DNA of 64,000 bases, from contig NZ_JAVDDU010000003.1 of NCBI RefSeq assembly GCF_030848505.1, positions 310,001 through 374,000 on the forward strand, written 5' to 3'. The notes under the pieces were generated by a model. That model made no database searches. It was not told where the DNA came from and saw only the letters and a list, made by a program, of their open reading frames with translations. The position numbers were made by a program, and so were the translations under genes. Shown here one piece after another: positions 55,263 to 63,865 of this stretch (the first letter of the stretch is position 1; each line of letters opens with the position of its first letter). The DNA comes from Marinimicrobium hydrolyticum (GTDB lineage Bacteria > Pseudomonadota > Gammaproteobacteria > Pseudomonadales > Cellvibrionaceae).

Positions 55263-57254
55263 ATGGATATTCAGGCACTGCATCGTCAAATGGCCGCCTA
55301 CGATCGCTGGAAACAGGGGTTGGAGCAGAGGCTGACGCATTTTGATCAATGGATTCAGAATCACGGGCTGGTCAGCAAAGAAGTACGCCAATGCCTTGAG
55401 GGCGCCCGCAAGCTGTTGCGCGGAGACGGCTTTACGATTGCCTGCGTAGGCGAGTTTTCCCGCGGCAAGACCGAATTGATCAATGCCTTACTGGTGGGCG
55501 AAAGCAAAACCCGTATTCTGCCTTCCCAGCCCGGCCGCACCACCATGTGCCCTACAGAAATTTACTGCGACGCTCAGCGCAGCAATTGCGTGCGCCTGCT
55601 GCCCATCGAGACGCGTCGCAGCGCTGCCAGCCTGGAGAGCTTTCGGCGCATTCCTCAAAAGTGGGTAACTCTCCGCTTTGACCCCACCGACGCCGATGCG
55701 ACCCGCAAAGCCATTGCCCAGGTGTCCGCAAACCGTTGGGTGACCCCGGAGGAGGCCGAACAGTTAGGTTTCAGCCACACCGAAATGGGAGAGCGGGACC
55801 ACCAGGGCCGAGTCGCCATCCCCAATTGGCGCCACGCCATGATCAGCCTCGATCACCCTCTACTGCGCCAGGGGCTGCGCATTATCGACACGCCAGGCCT
55901 CAACGCTTTGGGCAACGAACCAGAACTAACCCTAAAAATCCTGCCTCAGGCGCAAGTGATTCTATTTCTTCTGGCCGCCGACAGCGGCGTTAGCGCCAGC
56001 GACATGAGCATTTGGCGCGATCATATTCAGAGCCTTGAAGAGTTGCGTGGCACCGCCGTGCTGGCTCTGCTCAACAAAGTAGACAGTCTCTGGGATGACC
56101 TGCAGCCGCCTGAGCACACCGACGCCGCTGTGGCGCGCGTGTGTGAATTGACCGCTCGGCAATTGAACCTTGAATTGGCGCAGGTGTTACCACTATCGGC
56201 CAAACAAGCCTTACTGGGGCGCGTACAGGACCGCCCGCAACAGCTGGCCCGTAGCGGTTTTCCTCGCTTGGAACAAGCCCTGGCGGAAAGCATCGAGCGC
56301 AACCGCCAGGCGCTGGCCGGCCACCGCTTGATTGTCGATAGCCAAGCGATGATCCTCGACCTGTATAAAAGCCTGGAGCGCAGGCTAAAGGAATCCAAAC
56401 GAGAGTTGGAACTGGTGCGCACCAGCGACCAGGAAGACAACGGCGCCTTACTCCAGGAGCTGCGCGACACCATCCGCCATAACCACCGTCACTATCACAA
56501 ACAGGCTTTGTCGCTGCGCACCAGCCAAGTGCTACTGGAAAAACAGCGCCCGGGGCTCATGTCACCTATGGCACCGGAGCGCTTGGAGCAGCTCATCGGC
56601 GACACCCGCACCCAGTTGGCGGGCAGCTGGACTAGTATGGGACTGGCGCGTGCCATCAGCGGGTTTTTCGACGCTCTGGACAGTCAAGTACATCACCTGG
56701 ACCGCGAAGTGGAGCGCGCCAACCAGGTGCTGGCTTCCATTTATCAACGCCCCGAGCACGGCGCCGATCAAAGTGCGTTGCTGGAGCAACACCTGCTAAA
56801 CCTTGAACCCCAGCACCGTAAGCTACGCCAGCTGCATCGCCAAGCTGATCAGTTTCGGGCATCACTCAATAACTTGCTCAGCCTTAAGGGCGTGTTGATT
56901 CAACGTTTTGTCAGTACTTTGGTGCAAGAGGCACGGGTAGTGTGGTCTGAATACAGCACGGCCATTGAAGACTGGCTCAGCCAGGCACTGGCGCCACTGT
57001 TCCACCACAATCAATACCAAAAGCAGATGCTGGAGCATCACATGTTGCGCCTAACCCGTATTCGCAGCCAAAATCAGAGCCACGCGGAACAAATGCAGGC
57101 CCTGCGCAACAATATCCAGCAACTGCAATTGGCCTGGGACGAGATTCAACCGCTCTATCGGGATCTCAATGGTGCCGGCGGTTCCCCCGCTCAAGGAACA
57201 TCTGCCCAGGTGGTCTCCCTGGCCAACGTCCGGCGCGCGCTCGTCAATCTTTAG
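55263..57254 (+). CDS. Dynamin-like GTPase
   Basis: 663 residues. G domain with Walker A GEFSRGKTELINALL (near 63-77), switch threonines in PGRTTMCPTEI, G3 DTPGLN (near 210) and G4 NKVD (near 270). The rest is mostly helical with coiled coils (about 355-410 and 440-640). No transmembrane helix is visible, so membrane contact, if any, would be peripheral or via amphipathic helices. It stands alone between the yggT terminator and metX. Bacterial dynamin-like proteins remodel membranes or respond to envelope stress; the job of this one is unknown. Confidence 0.82.
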   Translation: MDIQALHRQMAAYDRWKQGLEQRLTHFDQWIQNHGLVSKEVRQCLEGARKLLRGDGFTIACVGEFSRGKTELINALLVGESKTRILPSQPGRTTMCPTEIYCDAQRSNCVRLLPIETRRSAASLESFRRIPQKWVTLRFDPTDADATRKAIAQVSANRWVTPEEAEQLGFSHTEMGERDHQGRVAIPNWRHAMISLDHPLLRQGLRIIDTPGLNALGNEPELTLKILPQAQVILFLLAADSGVSASDMSIWRDHIQSLEELRGTAVLALLNKVDSLWDDLQPPEHTDAAVARVCELTARQLNLELAQVLPLSAKQALLGRVQDRPQQLARSGFPRLEQALAESIERNRQALAGHRLIVDSQAMILDLYKSLERRLKESKRELELVRTSDQEDNGALLQELRDTIRHNHRHYHKQALSLRTSQVLLEKQRPGLMSPMAPERLEQLIGDTRTQLAGSWTSMGLARAISGFFDALDSQVHHLDREVERANQVLASIYQRPEHGADQSALLEQHLLNLEPQHRKLRQLHRQADQFRASLNNLLSLKGVLIQRFVSTLVQEARVVWSEYSTAIEDWLSQALAPLFHHNQYQKQMLEHHMLRLTRIRSQNQSHAEQMQALRNNIQQLQLAWDEIQPLYRDLNGAGGSPAQGTSAQVVSLANVRRALVNL

Positions 57255-57378
57255 CGGCCCACCAGCGACCGCCAGGACCAACCCTCTTGCAGCATCACCG
57301 CTGCAACCTTAGACTTGCGCCTTGCGCTGGCGCAGCTCACCACGCTGGCGCCACTTGTTTTCCCGAATCGAGACCACC

Positions 57379-58533
57379 ATGCCCGACACTTTGCCCCAAG
57401 ATTCAGTAGGCTTGGTCACCCCCCAGGTGATGCACTGCAGCAAGCCACTGACGCTGGCCTGCGGCAAAACCCTGACCGAATACCAATTGGTGTACGAGAC
57501 GTACGGAGAACTCAACGCCGACAAATCCAATGCGGTGTTGATATGCCATGCTCTGTCAGGCAACCACCACGCGGCGGGCTATCACAGCATGGACGACCGC
57601 AAACCGGGCTGGTGGGACAACTACATCGGCCCGGGTAAAGCCATTGATACCAACCGGTTTTTCGTGGTGTGCCCCAACAATTTGGGTGGCTGCCACGGCT
57701 CCACTGGCCCCACCAGCATTAATCCGGACACCGGCAAACCCTGGGGTCCGGAATTCCCCAAACTTCGCGTCCGTGATTGGGTCGAGACTCAAGCTCGCCT
57801 GGCGGATGAACTTGGCATTGAGCAGTGGGCAGCCATCGTCGGAGGCAGCCTGGGCGGCATGCAAGTCACCCGCTGGGCACTGGAATATCCAGAGCGCTTG
57901 CGCCACGCTGTAGTAATCGCCTCGGCCATGAAACTCAGCGCCCAGAATATCGCCTTTAACGAAACCGCCCGCCAAGCCATTATGGCCGACCCCAATTTTT
58001 ACGGTGGTCGTTACCTGGAACACGATACCCGCCCTAAAGACGGTTTGGCGGTGGCACGCATGATTGGCCACATCACCTACCTGTCCGATCACGTCATGGG
58101 CGAAAAATTTGGGCGTGATCTGCGCAGCGGCAGTTTTGCTCGAGGCAAGGATGACCCGGTGGAATTTCAGGTGGAGAGTTACCTTCGCTACCAAGGGGAT
58201 AACTTCGCCAACACCTTCGATGCCAATAGCTACATTCTGATTACCCGCGCATTGGATTACTTTGATTTGGCGCGTGAGTACGACCACGATCCGGTAGCCG
58301 CTTTCAGTCACGCGCGCTGCCGCTTTTTTGTGGTGTCTTTCAGTACCGACTGGCGCTTTCCCGCCAGCCGCTCACGGGAAATGGTGGATGCACTGATTGG
58401 CGCGCAGCAACCCGTAACCTACGTAGAAGTGGAATCGCCTTACGGACACGACGCCTTTCTACTGCCCAGTGAACGCTACAACCGCGCCTTCACGCTTTAC
58501 ATGGCGGGTGTAGCTCAGGAGGTGGGGCAATGA
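57379..58533 (+). CDS. metX: Homoserine O-acyltransferase MetX
   Basis: 384 residues. Alpha/beta hydrolase with the nucleophile in [14 protein letters not shown], an oxyanion region [12 protein letters not shown], and Asp and His late in the chain ([15 protein letters not shown] and [10 protein letters not shown]). It activates homoserine for methionine synthesis; close relatives in Pseudomonas use succinyl-CoA, others acetyl-CoA, and the sequence alone does not settle which. The start at 57379 is chosen because upstream residues are Arg-rich and unconserved. Overlaps metW by four bases. Confidence 0.95.
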   Translation: MPDTLPQDSVGLVTPQVMHCSKPLTLACGKTLTEYQLVYETYGELNADKSNAVLICHALSGNHHAAGYHSMDDRKPGWWDNYIGPGKAIDTNRFFVVCPNNLGGCHGSTGPTSINPDTGKPWGPEFPKLRVRDWVETQARLADELGIEQWAAIVGGSLGGMQVTRWALEYPERLRHAVVIASAMKLSAQNIAFNETARQAIMADPNFYGGRYLEHDTRPKDGLAVARMIGHITYLSDHVMGEKFGRDLRSGSFARGKDDPVEFQVESYLRYQGDNFANTFDANSYILITRALDYFDLAREYDHDPVAAFSHARCRFFVVSFSTDWRFPASRSREMVDALIGAQQPVTYVEVESPYGHDAFLLPSERYNRAFTLYMAGVAQEVGQ

Positions 58534-59147
58534 ACAACAACCACACCATGCGCCTGGATCTCAGCGAAGCACAAAACTGGATCGCACCGGGCAGTCGAGT
58601 TCTGGATTTGGGTTGTGGCGATGGCACTTTCCTGAAGCATTTGCAGGACACCAAACAGGTGCTGGGCTACGGCCTGGAGATCGGAGTTGAACAAATCAAC
58701 GCCTGCATCGAAAAAGGACTCAATGTTATTGAGCACGATCTTGACCTGGGACTGGGCAACTTCGCCAACAACAGCTTTGACACAGTGGTGATGGCACAAG
58801 CACTGCAAACCATGCATTTTCCGCATGTGGTGTTGGATGAAATGTTGCGCGTGGGCAAGGAGTGTATCGTCACCTTCCCTAACTTTGGGCACTGGAAGGC
58901 ACGCCTGCACCTGGCGGTCAGCGGACGCATGCCGGTATCGGACCTACTTCCCTACGAATGGTACGACACCCCCAACATTCACTTTTGTACGGTGCGTGAT
59001 TTTGAATCACTGTGTGCGGAAAAACACATCACGGTACTGCACCGGGAAGTGGTGAACGAGAAATCGTCCAAATACTTTAAAGATCTGGCACCCAATCTGT
59101 TTGGCGAAACCGCCCTTTATCATCTGTGCCGGGCGGTGCAAAAGTAA
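58530..59147 (+). CDS. metW: MetW, methionine-pathway SAM-binding partner of MetX
   Basis: 205 residues. Class I SAM-binding fold with [33 protein letters not shown], and the family's [11 protein letters not shown] and [13 protein letters not shown]. MetW is required for MetX activity in some proteobacteria. Its start overlaps the metX stop (ATGA). In Pseudomonas the next genes are DUF4426 and rdgB; here a two-component system and two DUF4168 genes intervene. Confidence 0.94.
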   Translation: MNNNHTMRLDLSEAQNWIAPGSRVLDLGCGDGTFLKHLQDTKQVLGYGLEIGVEQINACIEKGLNVIEHDLDLGLGNFANNSFDTVVMAQALQTMHFPHVVLDEMLRVGKECIVTFPNFGHWKARLHLAVSGRMPVSDLLPYEWYDTPNIHFCTVRDFESLCAEKHITVLHREVVNEKSSKYFKDLAPNLFGETALYHLCRAVQK

Positions 59148-59211
59148 GGCGCTCGGGGCAGATAAAACAATTGTGTTAGCATGGGAGGCCATTCACATCA
59201 GATGGCCAGCC

Positions 59212-60690
59212 ATGGGATTTCCACGTTTTTTATCGTTGCACAACATCCGCACGGCACTGTTGATCTTTGTTCTAGTGCCGTTCTTGCTGGTTATGGTCAT
59301 CAGCGCCGGTTTCAGTCTGCACCGTTTGGAGCAAGCCGCCGAAGCCGGTTTACAGGATGACATAGAACTCATCGCCCGCTCCATTCATCGCCCCCTGAGT
59401 CACGCCCTAGAACACGACTTGCAACTCACCTTGCGGCGCACGGTCAGCTCGGCGGGGGAAATCGGTCGCGTGTACGGCGTGTATGTCTATGATCGCGACG
59501 GCAAGCGCATTTCCGCCGAAGGGCCGAGAAAAATACAGGTGCAGGACATCGAAGCCGCCACCCTGGCAACCGAGGGCAGCGAGCGCGGCGCGTTCGACGA
59601 GGTGGAAGGCGAGCAGGTTTTTTCCTACTTTATGCCCCTCACCGACAGCGGCGGACGCATCAACGGCTTACTGCAGGTTACCCGGCGCGGCAGCGACTTT
59701 GCGCATCAAATTGGGGAGTTTCGCACGCGCGCCCTATTGGTGTTGTCGGGCTCGGCACTGCTGGTATTGATTCTGGTCTGGCTGGGTTACCAGCGTGCCA
59801 TTGGCCGACACATTCAAGGCATGGGCAAGAGTATGGCGCACATTGCGGGCGGCGATATGCATCATCGCCTGCAATCCAAAGGCCCCACGGAAATCCGCTA
59901 TTTGGCGGAAGGGGTCAACCGCATGCTGGACAGTATCCTCGATTCGGAGCGGGAAATCAGTGCCCGCCGGGACCGAGAAAACGATCTTAAAACGCAGCTG
60001 CATCAAAGCGAAAAGTTGGCCGCCATCGGCCGTTTCGCCGCAGGCGTCGCCCACGAGTTGGGCACCCCCCTGAGCGTGGCGGACGGCAAGGCGCAACGCG
60101 CTTTGCGCACAGTGGATGCCGAAGATGCGCAGCCACTCAATGACATTCGCCAACAGCTGTACCGCATGGAACGCATCATCCGGCAACTGATGGACTTTGC
60201 CCGCCCTGTGGTCCCGGATCACCGGGACATGCGCGCCGATGATTTGGTGCAGTCCTCTCTGCAACAGGTGGAAGACGAACGCTTGCGCCAGGACGTGCAG
60301 ATTCTTATCGATAAGCCGGGCGACTGCCCGCCCATATACGGTGATCGCCTGCGCCTGGAACAAGCCTTGATCAATTTGTTGCGCAACGCCATACAAGCCA
60401 CGCCGAGCGGCACAGTGCGCCTGAATTGGCACTGCGACGACCAGGAAAATCTCGTCCTGTGCGTGGAAGACGACGGCCCCGGCATTGAGGAAAAAGTTCG
60501 CAGTCGATTACTGGAGCCTTTTGTCACGACAAAGCCCGTAGGGGTTGGCACCGGGTTAGGCCTGGCCGTGGTAAACGCCGTGGTCGCTGAGCATGGCGGT
60601 CAGATTCACATAGATCAAAGCCCTCTGGGCGGAGCCCGTTTTCAAATAACTTTACCCTTGCGCCGCCAAACGGAGGAAGGCAAATCATGA
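59212..60690 (+). CDS. Sensor histidine kinase (NtrB-like, membrane-bound)
   Basis: 492 residues. Transmembrane helix 1 (about 12-34), a periplasmic sensor domain of about 140 residues, transmembrane helix 2 (about 175-195), HAMP, then HisKA with the phosphorylated His in GVAHELGTPLSVADGK and an ATPase domain with NAIQA, EDDGPGIEEKV and GTGLGLAVVNAVV. The periplasmic domain matches nothing I recognise. The ATG at 59212 gives a clean membrane N terminus but only a weak ribosome site; upstream in-frame codons overlap metW. The stop overlaps the response-regulator start by four bases. Confidence 0.87.
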   Translation: MGFPRFLSLHNIRTALLIFVLVPFLLVMVISAGFSLHRLEQAAEAGLQDDIELIARSIHRPLSHALEHDLQLTLRRTVSSAGEIGRVYGVYVYDRDGKRISAEGPRKIQVQDIEAATLATEGSERGAFDEVEGEQVFSYFMPLTDSGGRINGLLQVTRRGSDFAHQIGEFRTRALLVLSGSALLVLILVWLGYQRAIGRHIQGMGKSMAHIAGGDMHHRLQSKGPTEIRYLAEGVNRMLDSILDSEREISARRDRENDLKTQLHQSEKLAAIGRFAAGVAHELGTPLSVADGKAQRALRTVDAEDAQPLNDIRQQLYRMERIIRQLMDFARPVVPDHRDMRADDLVQSSLQQVEDERLRQDVQILIDKPGDCPPIYGDRLRLEQALINLLRNAIQATPSGTVRLNWHCDDQENLVLCVEDDGPGIEEKVRSRLLEPFVTTKPVGVGTGLGLAVVNAVVAEHGGQIHIDQSPLGGARFQITLPLRRQTEEGKS

Positions 60691-62060
60691 CCGATACACC
60701 CGCCGATATTCTGGTCGTGGAAGATGACCCGGACTTGCGCCAACTTCTTTTGGAAGAGCTGGAAGATGCCGGCCACGCCTGTACCGGGCGCGGAGATCTG
60801 ACCTCTGCTCAAGCATTTATGGGCGAACAGATGCCCAAGCTGGTGATCAGCGATTTGCACCTACCGGACGGCAACGGCCTGGACCTGCTGGAAAGCCTAC
60901 GACCCTTGCCGCTGAAGCCAAGTTTTATTGCCATTACGGCCTTCGGCACCATCGATCAGGCGGTAGATGCATTGAAGCGCGGTGCCGACGATTTTCTCAC
61001 CAAGCCCCTGGACCTGGACCATTTGCGGCTGTCCGTTGCCCGAACCCTGCAGCGACAGCAATTGGAACAGGAGCTGAGCTATTACCGGCGACTGCTGGAT
61101 AAAGGCGAATTTCACGGCATGATCGGCGCCAGCCCCAACATGCGCCAACTGTTCACACAAATTCGACAGTTGGCCAGAGCCGATGGGCCGGTTTTGATCG
61201 CCGGTGAAAGCGGTGTGGGCAAAGAGCTGGTGGCGCGCGCCATTCACCGGGAGAGCGAACGGCGGGACGGCCCTTTCGTAGCCATTAACTGCGGTGGCAT
61301 TGCGGCCAACCTTCTCGAGAGCGAATTGTTCGGACACGCGGCAGGCGCTTTCACCGGCGCCACTAAGGCGCGCCGCGGTCTTTTTGCCGCCGCTCACGGC
61401 GGCACACTGATGCTGGATGAGATCGGCGAAATGCCTCTAGAGATGCAATCCAGCTTGCTGCGCATCCTGCAAGATGGCCGCGTTCGGCCGGTGGGTAGCA
61501 ATACCGAACAGGAACTGGACGTGCGCATCATCGCCGCCACCAATCGGGAGCTGCCGGAAGAGGTGGCCGAAGGCCGGTTTCGGGAAGACCTGTACTATCG
61601 CCTCGAAACTTTTGCCATAGACGTACCGCCGCTGCGCCAACGCGGAGATGACCTGGAGAGATTGATCGCACATCAAATCAATCAGTTGAATCAGCGTCGT
61701 CAGCAGCCAGTGGATGGATTGACTAGCGAAGCATTGGAACTGCTACGCCAATACAGTTTCCCGGGCAATGTGCGCGAGCTGGCCAACATAATGGAGCGCG
61801 CTGTGACTTTCTGCACCGAAACCCACATAGGGCCTGAACATTTACCGCCAAGGGTGCGGGCGACTGCCCCAGCAGCCAAACCAGTGAGCGGGGATGACTG
61901 GGTCCCGCCCACTGCTGAGGGTGAATTGGTGCCACTCGAAAGCGTGGAACGTAGCTACATTCACTACGTGCTCGACCAACTCGATGGAAACAAGCGCCGG
62001 GCGGCGGAAGTTCTGCATATAGGCCGGCGCACGCTTTATCGATGGCTGGAATCCGATTGA
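60687..62060 (+). CDS. NtrC-family sigma-54-activating response regulator
   Basis: 457 residues. Receiver (phospho-Asp in LVISDLHLPDGNGL), AAA+ domain with Walker A GESGVGKELVARAI, the sigma-54-contacting GAFTGA loop in GHAAGAFTGATKARRG, and Walker B GGTLMLDEIGEMPL, then a Fis-type helix-turn-helix (GNKRRAAEVLHIGRRTLYRW). All parts needed for activation of -24/-12 promoters are intact. It overlaps the kinase gene, and two -24/-12 promoters lie just downstream before the DUF4168 genes, the obvious targets. Confidence 0.93.
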   Translation: MTDTPADILVVEDDPDLRQLLLEELEDAGHACTGRGDLTSAQAFMGEQMPKLVISDLHLPDGNGLDLLESLRPLPLKPSFIAITAFGTIDQAVDALKRGADDFLTKPLDLDHLRLSVARTLQRQQLEQELSYYRRLLDKGEFHGMIGASPNMRQLFTQIRQLARADGPVLIAGESGVGKELVARAIHRESERRDGPFVAINCGGIAANLLESELFGHAAGAFTGATKARRGLFAAAHGGTLMLDEIGEMPLEMQSSLLRILQDGRVRPVGSNTEQELDVRIIAATNRELPEEVAEGRFREDLYYRLETFAIDVPPLRQRGDDLERLIAHQINQLNQRRQQPVDGLTSEALELLRQYSFPGNVRELANIMERAVTFCTETHIGPEHLPPRVRATAPAAKPVSGDDWVPPTAEGELVPLESVERSYIHYVLDQLDGNKRRAAEVLHIGRRTLYRWLESD

Positions 62061-62088
62061 GCGTTTGCGTGCCGGAAACCGGCCAATG

Positions 62089-62100
62089 TGACACATGGGC
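62089..62100 (+). promoter_or_regulatory. Candidate activator site, copy 1 (TGACACATGGGC)
   Basis: The 12-mer TGACACATGGGC recurs exactly at 62736-62747. Here it ends 91 bases before the -24 GG at 62192. Position and repetition suggest an enhancer-type site for the neighbouring response regulator. It lies just after the response-regulator stop. Confidence 0.5.
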
Positions 62101-62190
62101 GGCCGCGCACAGCTTTTTTACCGGTTTCGCGCCCTCTAGAATTCTAAAAATATACTTCTAAAACAAGGAGTTAAAGGCCTTACCCGCTCC

Positions 62191-62205
62191 TGGCACAGGC
62201 CTTGC
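62191..62205 (+). promoter_or_regulatory. Sigma-54 promoter of the first DUF4168 gene
   Basis: TGGCACAGGCCTTGC: TGGCAC box with GG at 62192-62193 and TTGC box with GC at 62204-62205, ten bases between GG and GC, the exact sigma-54 spacing. The match to TGGCAC-N5-TTGC is complete. The predicted start is near 62217, giving a leader of about 60 bases before the ATG at 62280. Confidence 0.78.
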
Positions 62206-62279
62206 GTTAGTCTTGTTACCGAAAGGTACTTAAGCACAGCAATTGGTGTGCAACGATTTTCATCAAAGGAGACAAGACT

Positions 62280-62675
62280 ATGCGCATTAAAACCACACTA
62301 CTGGCATTTCTCACCGCCATAGGTCTGATGTTGGGCTCCACTGTCGCCAGCGCTCAGGCTCCCCAGCAACAACCCCCGGGCGGACAACCTCAAGCAATGG
62401 ACGTGTCCGACGAAGACGTAAACAACTTTGTCGATGCCTACATTTCGGTTCAGGAAATCAATCAGGAGTACACCCAACGCCTTCAGGACGTAGATGATCC
62501 AGAGCAGGCCACCGAGCTGCAGCAAGAAGCTCAGAACAAGATGCAGGAAGCGATCAGCGATGCGGGGCTCTCCATTTCTGAGTACCAGCAAATTGCCAAC
62601 CAAGCTGGTCAGGATGAGCAATTGCGCAATCAAATTGAAGAAGCACTGACTTCTCAAATTGAAGGCCAACAATAA
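62280..62675 (+). CDS. DUF4168 secreted protein, copy 1
   Basis: 131 residues. A signal peptide (about 1-25, cleaving at ASA-QA) and a mature helical domain: NNFVDAYISVQEINQEYTQR, then DPEQATELQQEAQNKM and AGLSISEYQQIANQA. This is the DUF4168 pattern; function unknown. A Gln/Pro/Gly-rich linker (about 26-38) distinguishes it from copy 2. Strong ribosome site AAAGGAG nine bases before ATG. Own sigma-54 promoter and own terminator, so probably monocistronic. Confidence 0.85.
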   Translation: MRIKTTLLAFLTAIGLMLGSTVASAQAPQQQPPGGQPQAMDVSDEDVNNFVDAYISVQEINQEYTQRLQDVDDPEQATELQQEAQNKMQEAISDAGLSISEYQQIANQAGQDEQLRNQIEEALTSQIEGQQ

Positions 62676-62688
62676 ACTTGGCTGTGCC

Positions 62689-62716
62689 AACTCGAGGGCT
62701 CCGGCCCTCGAGTTTT
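62689..62716 (+). terminator. Intrinsic terminator after DUF4168 copy 1
   Basis: Perfect 11-bp stem AACTCGAGGGC/GCCCTCGAGTT (62689-62699 with 62704-62714), loop TCCG, with four T at 62713-62716, 13 bases after the stop codon. It separates the two DUF4168 genes into independent transcripts. Confidence 0.88.
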
Positions 62717-62735
62717 CCCACTCAGTGAATCATTT

Positions 62736-62747
62736 TGACACATGGGC
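62736..62747 (+). promoter_or_regulatory. Candidate activator site, copy 2 (TGACACATGGGC)
   Basis: Exact second copy of the 12-mer at 62089-62100. It ends 88 bases before the -24 GG at 62836, almost the same distance as copy 1. CACAT/CACAC half-motifs continue to the right (62739-62759), which could be extra contacts. Confidence 0.5.
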
Positions 62748-62834
62748 ACATAAGCACACGCCGACAGGCCCCACGCACCTCACTAAACCTGCAAATATTC
62801 ATTAAAATCAGTGCCTTAGCGCAATAAAACCACT

Positions 62835-62849
62835 TGGCGAGCCCATTGC
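62835..62849 (+). promoter_or_regulatory. Sigma-54 promoter of the second DUF4168 gene
   Basis: TGGCGAGCCCATTGC followed by T: GG at 62836-62837 and GC at 62848-62849, ten bases apart, with a good TTGCT -12 box. The -24 box is weaker than at copy 1 (TGGCGA instead of TGGCAC). The predicted start is near 62861, about 55 bases before the ATG at 62916. Confidence 0.68.
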
Positions 62850-62915
62850 TTTAACAACGAGTACTCATAACCGGTATCAAAACCCCCGTAAACTAGAACC
62901 ACGAGGACATTCTCC

Positions 62916-63287
62916 ATGCGTAAATCTATCCGTAACCCACTGATCGCCCTTCTCGCTGCCGCCGGCATGCTGTTCACTCTGGGCGCCAGTGCTCAGCAAG
63001 CCGAGCAGATCAGCTCTGAAGACATCGGTATGTTTGCCGAAGCTTACGTCGCCGTACAGACTATTAACCAGGAATACTCCACTAGGCTGCAGCAAGTGGA
63101 AGATCCCGAGCAAGCCACTGAGCTGCAGCAAGAAGCGCAATCCAAAATGCAGCAGGCGGTCACTGACTCCGGACTGTCCATTTCTGACTATCAGGGCATA
63201 GCCCAACAAGCCAACCAGAGCGAAGAAGTCCGCGAAGACATTCAAAATGCCGTCGCTGCACTGGTGGAAGCGCACCAGCCGCAATAA
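62916..63287 (+). CDS. DUF4168 secreted protein, copy 2
   Basis: 123 residues, a paralogue of the gene at 62280. Signal peptide (about 1-25, cleaving near GASAQQ), then the same helical pattern: EAYVAVQTINQEYSTRLQ, EDPEQATELQQEAQSKM and GLSISDYQGIAQQA. The Pro/Gln linker of copy 1 is missing. Periplasmic or secreted; function unknown. A sigma-54 promoter upstream and a terminator downstream make it an independent unit. Confidence 0.85.
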   Translation: MRKSIRNPLIALLAAAGMLFTLGASAQQAEQISSEDIGMFAEAYVAVQTINQEYSTRLQQVEDPEQATELQQEAQSKMQQAVTDSGLSISDYQGIAQQANQSEEVREDIQNAVAALVEAHQPQ

Positions 63288-63322
63288 ACCGCCAAGTCGG
63301 CGGCACAGTTCGCAGAAAACCG

Positions 63323-63346
63323 AAGGGGCCATATTGGCCCCTTTTT
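63323..63346 (+). terminator. Intrinsic terminator after DUF4168 copy 2
   Basis: Nine-bp stem AAGGGGCCA/TGGCCCCTT (63323-63331 with 63335-63343), loop TAT, with T to 63346. It lies 36 bases after the stop and isolates the DUF4168 gene from DUF4426. Confidence 0.9.
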
Positions 63347-63403
63347 CGTAGGATCCTGTAGAATGACCTTTCACACCTTTGCTCTACCTCTGGGAGCCGA
63401 ACT

Positions 63404-63862
63404 ATGTCCTTACTTCGTCCATACCAATGCGCCGCTGCGCTACTGATGCTACTGTTTTCCCTGTCCGCAATTGCCCAGACTGGCAGCCAACAGTTTGGTG
63501 ATTACACGGTTCAGTACAGCGTGTTTAACAGCACGTTCATTGAGCCGGATATTGCAGAAACCTATGGTTTGGTACGCGCAGCTGACCGGACTCTCATCAA
63601 CGTGAGCGTTACTAAAAGCGAAAACGGGGCAAGCACTCTGGGCCTGCCTGCGGAAGTCCGTGGCACGGCTGCCAATCTGCTTCAACAGCAGCAACAGCTG
63701 GACTTTAAGGAAATGTCTGATGGCCAGGCGACGTATTACATCGCCACCTTGCGTCACTCGCACGAGGAGACCTTCAACATCACTCTGCAAGTGCAACCAG
63801 AGCCGGAACGCGCGCCATTTGAGATGAAGTTCTCCCGCACCCTATATGTGGACGGGAGGTAG
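63404..63862 (+). CDS. DUF4426 periplasmic protein
   Basis: 152 residues. Signal peptide (about 1-24, ending AIAQ), then a beta-rich domain: FGDYTVQYSVFNSTFIEPDIA near the start and FSRTLYVDGR at the end, as in the DUF4426 protein encoded between metW and rdgB in Pseudomonas. Function unknown. Its stop precedes the rdgB GTG by three bases, behind GGGAGG that lies inside the last codons. Confidence 0.87.
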   Translation: MSLLRPYQCAAALLMLLFSLSAIAQTGSQQFGDYTVQYSVFNSTFIEPDIAETYGLVRAADRTLINVSVTKSENGASTLGLPAEVRGTAANLLQQQQQLDFKEMSDGQATYYIATLRHSHEETFNITLQVQPEPERAPFEMKFSRTLYVDGR

Positions 63863-63865
63863 TCA

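Noticed and set aside
63288-63403. Third sigma-54 promoter before the DUF4426 gene
   Set aside because: A GGCAC-like string at about 63300 has its GC at the wrong distance (8 or 11 bases, not 10), and it precedes the terminator.
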